A model generated the notes under the pieces. The model saw only the letters and a program-made list of their open reading frames with translations, was not told the origin of the DNA and did no database searches. Shown here piece by piece: positions 1-6,574 of a stretch of DNA of 64,000 bases. The stretch comes from Chryseobacterium sp. FH2 (lineage in GTDB: Bacteria; Bacteroidota; Bacteroidia; Flavobacteriales; Weeksellaceae). The stretch spans positions 1 to 64,000 of the forward strand of contig NZ_LFNE01000003.1 of assembly GCF_001045455.1 (NCBI RefSeq), in the 5' to 3' direction. Made by a program: the position numbers and the translations under genes. How positions within the stretch are numbered: position 1 is the stretch's first letter; the number at the start of each line of letters is the position of its first letter.

Positions 1-830
1 GCAGTATTCTAGAATATTATCTTGACCATATTCCTCCCTCATCTCCACCGCCAAACAGCTATTACTGGGATTTTGCCAATTTTGCAATACAACTTTTTAT
101 GGAAAATCCTGCTTTGACGTGGGAACAGTTTTATAATCAGTTTATTAATACCCCCTGCCAGAAAACAAAAGCCGTAGTAAACGATCCTAAAAGGCAAGCC
201 GGCCTTACAGAACTAATGAACAAATCTAAAGAAGGCGGTGAAAAGGCTTTTATGACAAAAGCAGATGGTACCCCAAGCCCCATTATACCGGGAGGAGAGC
301 ATAGTACAGACCTTGGTGATATCACAGGATATCAGGGGTATTCTCATAACCATACACCGGATGGGATTAAAATGTTGTCTCCTCCCGATATATATAAATT
401 GTTTTACTTTATTGTGAACCAGCCTACGGGAACCCCGGTAGATGCGGCTTTTGGAGAGATGGTAGGTACACAGGTATGTCCTAACTGCCCGGGAGGTTAT
501 GAATATTATAATTATATCATTAGATTTAACGGATCTTTTGCCGATGCACAGGCAATTAAAGACAGAAACTATACAAAGGCTGATTTAGAAGCTTTTAAAG
601 ACAAATTTGCAGAATTTGAACTAAGTCTTAGGCCAAAATCCGAATATGCTTCCCAAAATGGTAATTTTATGAACACTAAAGGACTGGAAGAAGTTTTCTT
701 TAACGCCTTAGATAAAATGAATATTGATAAAAATAAAATGATTCTGCAAAAAGTAGATAAAAACGGAAATGTAACCAATGTAACGCTTGGTGCAGACGGA
801 AAGCCAAAAGATGTACCTTGTCCCAATTAA
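1..830 (+). CDS. JAMM/JAB-like C-terminal domain lipoprotein, 5' end outside window (partial)
   Basis: The reading frame is already open at base 3 and has no stop before 830, so the ATG at 99 is internal and the gene begins upstream of the window. About 275 residues are visible. The C-terminal ~200 residues match the C-terminal domain of the lipoprotein at 18763-20049, including PCQKTKA, GGEK, HNHTP and LSPPDI. A glutamate followed by HxH, then S and D two residues later, resembles the zinc site of JAMM/JAB isopeptidases. The gap between HxH and S is 8 residues here rather than the usual 7, so the assignment is an inference. Two small lipoprotein genes follow, the first after 17 bp, which suggests an operon. 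The N-terminus, signal peptide and linker cannot be seen. Confidence 0.7.
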   Translation, partial: SILEYYLDHIPPSSPPPNSYYWDFANFAIQLFMENPALTWEQFYNQFINTPCQKTKAVVNDPKRQAGLTELMNKSKEGGEKAFMTKADGTPSPIIPGGEHSTDLGDITGYQGYSHNHTPDGIKMLSPPDIYKLFYFIVNQPTGTPVDAAFGEMVGTQVCPNCPGGYEYYNYIIRFNGSFADAQAIKDRNYTKADLEAFKDKFAEFELSLRPKSEYASQNGNFMNTKGLEEVFFNALDKMNIDKNKMILQKVDKNGNVTNVTLGADGKPKDVPCPN

Positions 831-847
831 ACCTTAAAATAACAACA

Positions 848-1423
848 ATGAAAAAAATACTATCATTATTCGCTTTAGCAATAAGCTTAATACATTGCAA
901 AGCACAGCAAGTTTATCCTCTGAATACTTATTATGAAGATGCACCCGATTATGCCTATATGAAGGATCTGAACAATTATCTTCCTCCTTATGTCGGTACT
1001 TATAAAGCTACTTATCAGGGAAATGAAATTATTTTATATATTACAAAAGAAGATAAATATCTTAAAGACTATGGACCTGGTGATAGAAAATATTATAAAG
1101 ATGTTCTTCATGTAAAATATATTGTAAAAAATATATCAACAGGAGCTCTATTACAGGATACTCAAAATGTATCAGATCCGGACAATAAAATTACCAGTGT
1201 GATGACAAACGACAATGACAATAACAGTGTTTCTTTATATTATAAAGGAACCACTTGCGGTATTGGCTGGGGAAGCATTACATTAAAAAAAATTAACAAT
1301 ACCCAAATCAGCTGGTCATATTACCCTAATGACTCGCTTTTCAGTGGAGGGGATTGCCCAGGCAGCCAAAATATAAAAGTATATCTTCCTGTTGCAAAGG
1401 ATCTGGTTTTTACTAAACAATAA
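848..1423 (+). CDS. small KAQ-type lipoprotein, copy A1 (DUF6705-like)
   Basis: This encodes a 191-residue exported protein. I chose the ATG at 848 because it gives MKKILSLFALAISLIHC, a lipoprotein signal with the acylated Cys at 17. A TTG 30 bp upstream stays in frame but adds a non-signal extension. The mature protein starts KAQQVYPLNT and contains Tyr-rich strands, GTYKA and a conserved TTCGIGWG segment, ending in LPVAKDLVFTKQ. It resembles the Flavobacteriia family I recall as DUF6705, whose function is unknown. It differs from the next gene at only 13 of 191 positions, a recent tandem duplication. It probably sits on the outer membrane and is co-transcribed with the upstream JAMM-like gene. 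Confidence 0.85.
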   Translation: MKKILSLFALAISLIHCKAQQVYPLNTYYEDAPDYAYMKDLNNYLPPYVGTYKATYQGNEIILYITKEDKYLKDYGPGDRKYYKDVLHVKYIVKNISTGALLQDTQNVSDPDNKITSVMTNDNDNNSVSLYYKGTTCGIGWGSITLKKINNTQISWSYYPNDSLFSGGDCPGSQNIKVYLPVAKDLVFTKQ

Positions 1424-1426
1424 TAT

Positions 1427-1448
1427 AAAGCCTCTTTAGAGGCTTTTT
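1427..1448 (+). terminator. hairpin between the two tandem lipoprotein genes
   Basis: An 8-bp perfect stem AAAGCCTC/GAGGCTTT with loop TTTA is followed by T residues. It lies just after the stop of the first copy and 10 bp before the second copy, so it could cut expression of the duplicate relative to the first. Confidence 0.6.
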
Positions 1449-1457
1449 AAACATATG

Positions 1458-2033
1458 ATGAAAAAAATACTATCATTATTCGCTTTAGCAATAAGCTTAA
1501 TACATTGCAAAGCACAGCAAGTTTATCCATTGAATACATTTTACAAAGATGTACCCGATTATGCCTATATGAAGGATCTGAACAATTATCTTCCTCCTTA
1601 TGCCGGTACTTATAAAGCTACTTATCAGGGAAATGAAATTACTCTTTATATCACTAAAGAAGATATGTATCTGACTGACTATGGACCCGGAAAAAGAAAA
1701 TATTATCAGGATGTTCTTCATGTAAAATATATTGTAAAAAATATATCAACAGGAGCTTTATTACAGGATACTCAAAATGTATCAGATCCGGACAATAAAA
1801 TTACCAGTGTGATGACAAACGACAATGACAATAACAGTGTTTCTTTGTACTATGAAGGAACCACTTGCGGTATTGGCTGGGGAAGCATTACATTAAAAAA
1901 AATCAGCAATACCCAAATCAGCTGGTCATATTACCCTAATGACTCGCTTTTCAGTGGGGAGGATTGCCCAGGCAGCCAAAATATAAAAGTATATCTCCCT
2001 GTTGCAAAGGATCTGATTTTTACTAAACAATAA
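1458..2033 (+). CDS. small KAQ-type lipoprotein, copy A2 (DUF6705-like)
   Basis: This 191-residue lipoprotein is about 93% identical to the preceding gene. The signal peptide is identical (Cys17 in SLIHC). The start is taken at 1458 to match the paralogue; an ATG at 1455 would add one Met. Most changes fall in the first half of the mature protein (for example Y/F and E/K near residue 28, and K/M, K/T, D/K, K/Q around residues 70-85), while the C-terminal half is almost unchanged. That pattern could reflect diversification of a surface loop. Function is unknown; the family resemblance to DUF6705 is from memory. It has the same genomic partner as the pair at 20069-21213. Confidence 0.85.
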   Translation: MKKILSLFALAISLIHCKAQQVYPLNTFYKDVPDYAYMKDLNNYLPPYAGTYKATYQGNEITLYITKEDMYLTDYGPGKRKYYQDVLHVKYIVKNISTGALLQDTQNVSDPDNKITSVMTNDNDNNSVSLYYEGTTCGIGWGSITLKKISNTQISWSYYPNDSLFSGEDCPGSQNIKVYLPVAKDLIFTKQ

Positions 2034-2072
2034 CACTCATTCTTCTATCCAAAGGTTTTAAAATTATAAATT

Positions 2073-3020
2073 ATGAAAAAAAAAATTATTTGTTCAGTGT
2101 TATTTCTTTGTATGATTATTTGCAAATCTCAAACAATAAATGTTCGAGGTATTGTTGAGGATTCCTTAAAAATAAATAGTTTTATAGGAATTAATGTTAA
2201 TGACACCATAAGGAAATTTAGGGATAGACAGCTTAAAGATAAAGCATTTAAAGAAAAAAATCCGGATGGATATGATAAATTAATTAAAAATAAAGATCTT
2301 TTTACATCACCTGATTCTGTGGGAAACTATACAATAAATGCAAAGCTGACAGATACTTTGTATTTTTATAAATGGGGCTATACCACTAAAAAATATAAAG
2401 TTGAGGATATAATAAATAACAATATAAAAGTTGTCTTAAAACCGAGGCCTTGTATTCCATATAAAAAATGTGATCAACAAAATCCTTCAAAACTATACGC
2501 ATTTGTTGGAAAGAAAATAGATGTCTCATATATAGATCAGTCTAAGTATTGTGGTGTTTCTTTGAGTACAGAATATAAAGCAGAATATAACATTACACAA
2601 GAATTTGGTGATCATTATCCAGATTCGACAATTATATTTACGGCTTATGATCACAATAGTATGTATGAATACGATTTTAGAAACTACGATAATATACTTA
2701 TTTTTGTGGGAGAATACTGTGGGGATTTAATTAAAGATTATTTTTTTCCCGTTTACAAAACAATTGATGGAAGATGGGCGACACCGGTTGATATTTATAT
2801 GGAGCATTATTATAAATCTGAAAAATTTTCCCCCTTAGATATAACTTTCGATCATTCAGTTAATTTTGATTTGTCTGATTACTCATCTGTACGGATTGAG
2901 TATAAATTCCCTAAAGAATATTATAAAATAAAAAATGGAAAAGCATATCCAATAAAAGGAAGATATGCAGAAGATTTAGTAAAGCTTTGGAAAGAGATTT
3001 CTACAAAAAATCAAAAATAG
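2073..3020 (+). CDS. exported protein with carboxypeptidase-regulatory-like N-terminal domain
   Basis: This encodes 315 residues. The N-terminus MKKKIICSVLFLCMIICKSQ is a signal peptide with a possible lipobox Cys17 (MIIC). Residues ~21-125 read as one beta-sandwich of the carboxypeptidase D regulatory type common in Bacteroidota: INVRGIV, a variable loop, GNYTINA, then DTLYFYKWGY and a final beta strand ending VVLKP. The remaining ~190 residues are rich in Tyr, Asp and Lys and match nothing I recognise. The gene lies 40 bp after the lipoprotein pair on the same strand and may belong to the same accessory locus. The codons are very AT-rich. Function is unknown. Confidence 0.75.
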   Translation: MKKKIICSVLFLCMIICKSQTINVRGIVEDSLKINSFIGINVNDTIRKFRDRQLKDKAFKEKNPDGYDKLIKNKDLFTSPDSVGNYTINAKLTDTLYFYKWGYTTKKYKVEDIINNNIKVVLKPRPCIPYKKCDQQNPSKLYAFVGKKIDVSYIDQSKYCGVSLSTEYKAEYNITQEFGDHYPDSTIIFTAYDHNSMYEYDFRNYDNILIFVGEYCGDLIKDYFFPVYKTIDGRWATPVDIYMEHYYKSEKFSPLDITFDHSVNFDLSDYSSVRIEYKFPKEYYKIKNGKAYPIKGRYAEDLVKLWKEISTKNQK

Positions 3021-3085
3021 TTAAAACTTTAACTGTCCACAGGTAAAAAGGTTTACTTTTCATTGAAAATTGACTGATAAACAGA

Positions 3086-3114
3086 AAACTCTCCAGATTT
3101 TGGAGAGTTTTTGT
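3086..3114. terminator. bidirectional terminator between convergent genes
   Basis: A 10-bp perfect stem AAACTCTCCA/TGGAGAGTTT with a 5-nt loop is followed by TTTT on the + strand and preceded by A residues. It sits between the exported protein and the convergent YiaA-like gene. Confidence 0.8.
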
Positions 3115-3115
3115 A

Positions 3116-3508
3116 TTATTCCTGAAGCATGTTGTCTCTTGTATTTTTCTGAACTGCAATAGCTCCGAAAAGTGCCAGCAAGAATGCGAAGCCGTAAAAA
3201 CCTTTTTCACTCGGCAGGATAGTGGCATTCCATAATCCTATGGCCAGTAAAACGATGGAAGATAGAGTAGCAAACCAGCAGATACCATAATAAATATCGG
3301 TAACCTTAATGTTTTCTAATCTGTCTCGAACTGCTTTCTGCAAAGAAACGACAGCAAATAAACCATAAAGTAGGATAGTGAAATAATATCCCTTCTCATT
3401 AAGCTGCATTTCAGCTCTTGCAAGACCTACGATAAAACCGATCATCCCTGCTCCCAATGCAACCCAAGACGCGGCAACGAATGCATTTGATACATTTTGT
3501 TTTTTCAT
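3116..3508 (-). CDS. YiaA/YiaB-like inner membrane protein
   Basis: This 130-residue protein has four hydrophobic helices arranged as two similar two-helix units. The first unit (~9-55) has the pattern SWVALGAGMIGFIVGL..., Glu/Lys-Gly-Tyr/Phe-Tyr, then an ILLYGLFAVVSLQKAVRDR segment. The second unit (~75-128) repeats it with EKGFYGFAFLLALFGAIAVQKNTRD. This internal duplication is typical of the yiaA/B two-helix domain family. No enzymatic activity is known for that family. A -7 box lies 24 bp upstream of the start. It is transcribed alone, convergent with the preceding gene. Confidence 0.85.
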   Translation of the reverse strand: MKKQNVSNAFVAASWVALGAGMIGFIVGLARAEMQLNEKGYYFTILLYGLFAVVSLQKAVRDRLENIKVTDIYYGICWFATLSSIVLLAIGLWNATILPSEKGFYGFAFLLALFGAIAVQKNTRDNMLQE

Positions 3509-3531
3509 GTTAATGTTTTTGTTAAAGTAGC

Positions 3532-3539
3532 CAAATATA
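3532..3539 (-). promoter_or_regulatory. -7 promoter box of the YiaA-like gene
   Basis: On the minus strand this reads TATATTTG, a perfect match to the Bacteroidota -7 consensus TAnnTTTG, and leaves a ~24-nt leader before the ATG. No clear -33 TTTG is visible at the expected spacing. Confidence 0.5.
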
Positions 3540-3637
3540 TCGATTTTTTTTTATTTGGATATAGGGAAAAATACGGTAATAAATAGCCTTTCTTTAGAAG
3601 ATAGAAAGTTAAAGTAAATGTTGAGTTAAGATAGGTG

Positions 3638-3731
3638 ATTTCTTAGCCCCGATAGTAGCGGTTACCCCGCAGTGCGTATTGGAAATGGTGTTGGCACGAG
3701 GAGTATGAGCGGATAGCGGGAAACAGCTTCT
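3638..3731. repeat. degenerate intergenic element (flavobacterial type)
   Basis: This is a non-coding stretch of higher G+C than its surroundings. It contains the words TAGCCCCGATAG, GCGGTTACCCCGC, GGCACGAGGAGTATGAGCGG and ATAGCGGGAAA. Similar blocks recur between genes in flavobacterial genomes in my recollection, but only one copy is in this window, so its repeat nature is not shown here. Confidence 0.35.
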
Positions 3732-3741
3732 GGAAAATAAA

Positions 3742-3764
3742 AAACTCTCCAAAATGGAGAGTTT
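3742..3764 (-). terminator. terminator downstream of ahcY
   Basis: A 10-bp perfect stem AAACTCTCCA/TGGAGAGTTT with an AAA loop. The arms are identical to those of the hairpin at 3086-3110. It lies 36 bp past the ahcY stop on the minus strand. Confidence 0.75.
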
Positions 3765-3799
3765 ATTTTGATTTGAAATCCCTTAAACAGGATAACTTT

Positions 3800-5113
3800 T
3801 TAATATCTGTAATATTCAGGTTTGAATGGTCCTTTTACATCTACACCAATATATTCAGCCTGTTCAGGAGAAAGAGTTTCCAATTCAACACTTAATTTCT
3901 TAAGGTGAAGAGCTGCTACTTTTTCATCTAAATGTTTAGGCAGCATATAAACTTCGTTTTTGTAAGCTGCAGAATTGTTCCAAAGTTCGATCTGAGCCAA
4001 AGTCTGGTTTGAGAAAGAGTTTGACATTACAAAGCTTGGGTGGCCTGTAGCACATCCTAAGTTGACCAATCTACCTTCAGCAAGTATAATAACTTCTTTA
4101 CCTTCAACTGTATAGATGTCTACCTGAGGTTTCACTTCAGATTTTGTGTGACCGTAGTTTTTGTTTAACCAAGCCATATCGATTTCGTTATCGAAGTGAC
4201 CGATGTTACAAACGATAGCTTTATCTTTCATTTTAAGGAAATGCTCTCCTCTTACGATATTGAAGTTACCGGTAGTAGTGATTACGATATCTGCGTTATC
4301 AACCACAGTATCCAGTCTTTTTACTTCATAACCGTCCATTGCAGCCTGAAGCGCACAAATCGGATCAATTTCAGTTACAGTAACGATAGAACCTGCTCCT
4401 CTGAAAGAGGCAGCAGTACCTTTACCTACGTCTCCGTATCCGCAAACTACAACTCTTTTTCCGGCCAGCATCACATCAGTCGCTCTTCTTACAGCATCTA
4501 CTGCAGATTCTTTACATCCGTATTTGTTGTCGAATTTAGACTTGGTTACTGAATCATTTACATTGATTGCAGGCATTACCAAAGTTCCGTTCTTCATTCT
4601 TTCGTACAATCTGTGAACACCGGTTGTAGTTTCTTCAGAAAGTCCTTTGATATCTTTTGTGAACTCAGGATATTTATCAAAAACCATATTGGTTAAATCT
4701 CCGCCATCATCCAAAATCATGTTTAATGGTTTTCTGTCTTCACCGAAGAATAAAGTCTGCTCAATACACCAGTCAAATTCTTCTTCATTTAGGCCTTTCC
4801 AAGCGTAAACAGGAATTCCAGCAGCAGCAATAGCAGCAGCAGCATGATCTTGTGTAGAGAAAATATTACAAGAAGACCAGGTAACTTCAGCTCCTAAAGC
4901 TACCAACGTCTCAATAAGTACAGCTGTTTGGATGGTCATGTGAAGACATCCGGCAATTCTTGCACCTTTAAGCGGCTGAGACGGTCCGTATTCTTCACGG
5001 ATAGCCATCAAACCGGGCATTTCTGCTTCTGCAAGGGTAATTTCTTTTCTTCCCCATTCTGCCAGGGAAATGTCCTTCACTTTGTAAGGAACGTATTGTG
5101 TTGTAGTACTCAT
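3800..5113 (-). CDS. ahcY: adenosylhomocysteinase (S-adenosylhomocysteine hydrolase)
   Basis: This enzyme reversibly splits S-adenosylhomocysteine into adenosine and homocysteine, with tightly bound NAD, in the cytosolic methyl cycle. The product is 437 residues when started at 5113 ([12 protein letters not shown]), a normal family length; the longer frame to 5140 adds nine residues with no support. Visible signatures are [20 protein letters not shown] near the N-terminus, the NAD-binding [10 protein letters not shown] segment, the Lys/Asp/Asn site around [25 protein letters not shown], and the C-terminal [13 protein letters not shown]...PFKPEYYRY. It is a single-gene unit with its own promoter and terminator. 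Confidence 0.98.
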   Translation of the reverse strand: MSTTTQYVPYKVKDISLAEWGRKEITLAEAEMPGLMAIREEYGPSQPLKGARIAGCLHMTIQTAVLIETLVALGAEVTWSSCNIFSTQDHAAAAIAAAGIPVYAWKGLNEEEFDWCIEQTLFFGEDRKPLNMILDDGGDLTNMVFDKYPEFTKDIKGLSEETTTGVHRLYERMKNGTLVMPAINVNDSVTKSKFDNKYGCKESAVDAVRRATDVMLAGKRVVVCGYGDVGKGTAASFRGAGSIVTVTEIDPICALQAAMDGYEVKRLDTVVDNADIVITTTGNFNIVRGEHFLKMKDKAIVCNIGHFDNEIDMAWLNKNYGHTKSEVKPQVDIYTVEGKEVIILAEGRLVNLGCATGHPSFVMSNSFSNQTLAQIELWNNSAAYKNEVYMLPKHLDEKVAALHLKKLSVELETLSPEQAEYIGVDVKGPFKPEYYRY

Positions 5114-5154
5114 ATGTTGAATGAATAAGTTTAAATTCAAATTATAATAAGATG

Positions 5155-5184
5155 CAAAATTACAATTAATAATTTAGATACAAA
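5155..5184 (-). promoter_or_regulatory. ahcY promoter
   Basis: On the minus strand a TTTTTG run (-33) is followed after about 18 nt by TAATTTTG, a perfect TAnnTTTG -7 box (5155-5162). It gives a leader of about 40 nt to the ATG at 5113. Confidence 0.6.
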
Positions 5185-5255
5185 AACGACAAACCAAGTT
5201 CTGCTTTATGAGATTATACATGAATTAAATTTATTTAGTTTTAATCTAAATAGCC

Positions 5256-5263
5256 TATTTTTG
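5256..5263 (+). promoter_or_regulatory. -7 promoter box of the HugZ-like gene
   Basis: TATTTTTG matches TAnnTTTG perfectly and lies 20 nt before the ATG at 5284. The -33 region is poorly defined. Confidence 0.5.
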
Positions 5264-5283
5264 CATGAAATAAATTTTATACT

Positions 5284-5814
5284 ATGGATCATACAAATAC
5301 TCAAGATGAGGCTCAGAGAAAAGCAAAGCCTGTAGCACCAAAAGTAAAAGAATTAATTGCAAACACGAAAAGTGTGATGTTGGCTACTGTGGATGCAGAA
5401 GGAAATCCCAATTCTAGTTATGCCCCTTTCGTTGAGGTAGATAATACATTTTACATTTTGGTGTCTTTCATGGCAAGACACACAAAAAATCTTGCAGAAG
5501 GCAGAAAAACCTCAGTAATGTTTATTGAAGATGAGTCTGCTACAAAGCAGATTTACGCTCGTGAAAGATTGACAGTCGAAGCTTCAGCTTCACAAATCGA
5601 GAGAGATTCTGAAACCTGGAATTCCGTTGTGGGTAAGTTGAAAGAAACTCATGGAAAAGTAGTTGACGTTATCGCTGAAATGAAAGATTTTATTCTTATC
5701 GCTTTACACCCCGCTAAAGGTTCTTATGTAAACGGATTCGGAAGCGCTTATTTTGTGGATGAAAATCTTGAAATTATGGAGCACAGAAATGATATGAATC
5801 ACCAGTCAAAATAA
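5284..5814 (+). CDS. HugZ/HutZ-like pyridoxamine-phosphate-oxidase-fold protein
   Basis: This 176-residue cytosolic protein has the split-barrel fold of the pyridoxamine 5'-phosphate oxidase superfamily. Visible marks are SVMLATVDAEGNPNSSYAPF (~31-50), then FYILVSFMARHTKNLAEGRKTSVMFIED and the ARERLTVEASA strand. The length, the missing FMN-oxidase C-terminus and the HPAKGSYVNGFGSAYFVD stretch near the end fit the HugZ heme-utilisation family. HugZ/HutZ proteins bind heme and take part in heme iron release. No heme transporter is adjacent, so that role is inferred from family only. The gene is divergent from ahcY. Confidence 0.8.
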   Translation: MDHTNTQDEAQRKAKPVAPKVKELIANTKSVMLATVDAEGNPNSSYAPFVEVDNTFYILVSFMARHTKNLAEGRKTSVMFIEDESATKQIYARERLTVEASASQIERDSETWNSVVGKLKETHGKVVDVIAEMKDFILIALHPAKGSYVNGFGSAYFVDENLEIMEHRNDMNHQSK

Positions 5815-5820
5815 ATGATC

Positions 5821-5852
5821 AAAGGCTTAGTCGAAAAGATTAAGCCTTTTTT
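5821..5852 (+). terminator. terminator after the HugZ-like gene
   Basis: A 9-bp stem AAAGGCTTA/TAAGCCTTT with an 11-nt loop is followed by a T run. Confidence 0.7.
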
Positions 5853-5959
5853 ATTCAATAACCTGTGTCCTAAAAATCATAGAGCTGTAAAAACTCCATT
5901 AGCCTTCTTCCGTCTTCCGTCCAAAATTTTTTCACTATTTTTACAGAATAAAAAAAGCA

Positions 5960-6574
5960 ATGCCTCTTTACCGTGATTTTTCAGATAATAATGCCACAAT
6001 TCTTGTATGGAAATATGATGAAACCGAAGAATTGAATATTGATGAACTTTTAGAACCTGAAAATGCCGAAAAAGTAAAAGATTATCATCCCAAAAAACTG
6101 TTAGAGGTTTTGATGGTTCGTAAATTGTTAAAAGGTTTAAAACCGCACTCAAAAATATTATATAAGGAAAGAGAACCTTTTCTTTCTCCAAAAGATGCTG
6201 AGATTTCTATCACACATTCTTTTCCCTTTGCAGCAATCGCTATTTCTAAAAATAAAATAGGGATCGATATTGAAAAATTTAATCCCAAGATTTTAAGGGT
6301 TATCGATAAATTCACGTATGAAAATGAAAGAGGTTTTATTCCTTTTGATAATGAAGTAACTTTTTATACGATCATTTGGAGCGTAAAAGAAAGCATGTAT
6401 AAAATTCACCATTCAAAACACTGGTCATTGAAAAAGCATTACGATGTAAGACCTTTTGAATTAAAGCATCTTCATCACATTAAATGTAGAGTTTACGATG
6501 ATCAAATCTCCGACGAACTAAAAGCCAGGGTAGAATTCTTCGACGATTATTGCTTTACGATTGTTGAGGAATAG
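5960..6574 (+). CDS. 4'-phosphopantetheinyl transferase superfamily protein
   Basis: Such enzymes move the phosphopantetheine arm from CoA to a serine of carrier proteins (ACP, PCP). The 204-residue length fits the Sfp-like/AcpT class. Motif 1 is SITHS (~83-87), motif 2 is IGIDIEKF with Asp103 and Glu105 as Mg ligands, and motif 3 is WSVKESMYK with Lys143/Glu144. No fatty-acid or NRPS genes are adjacent, so the carrier partner is unknown; fabH lies 31 kb away. The last 20 bp overlap the end of the convergent FUSC gene. The start at 5960 follows a near -7 box (TATTTTTA) by 21 bp. Confidence 0.88.
   Translation: MPLYRDFSDNNATILVWKYDETEELNIDELLEPENAEKVKDYHPKKLLEVLMVRKLLKGLKPHSKILYKEREPFLSPKDAEISITHSFPFAAIAISKNKIGIDIEKFNPKILRVIDKFTYENERGFIPFDNEVTFYTIIWSVKESMYKIHHSKHWSLKKHYDVRPFELKHLHHIKCRVYDDQISDELKARVEFFDDYCFTIVEE

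Noticed and set aside
818..847. TTG start extending the first small lipoprotein by ten residues
   Set aside because: It overlaps the upstream gene end and spoils a perfect lipoprotein signal that begins at ATG 848.
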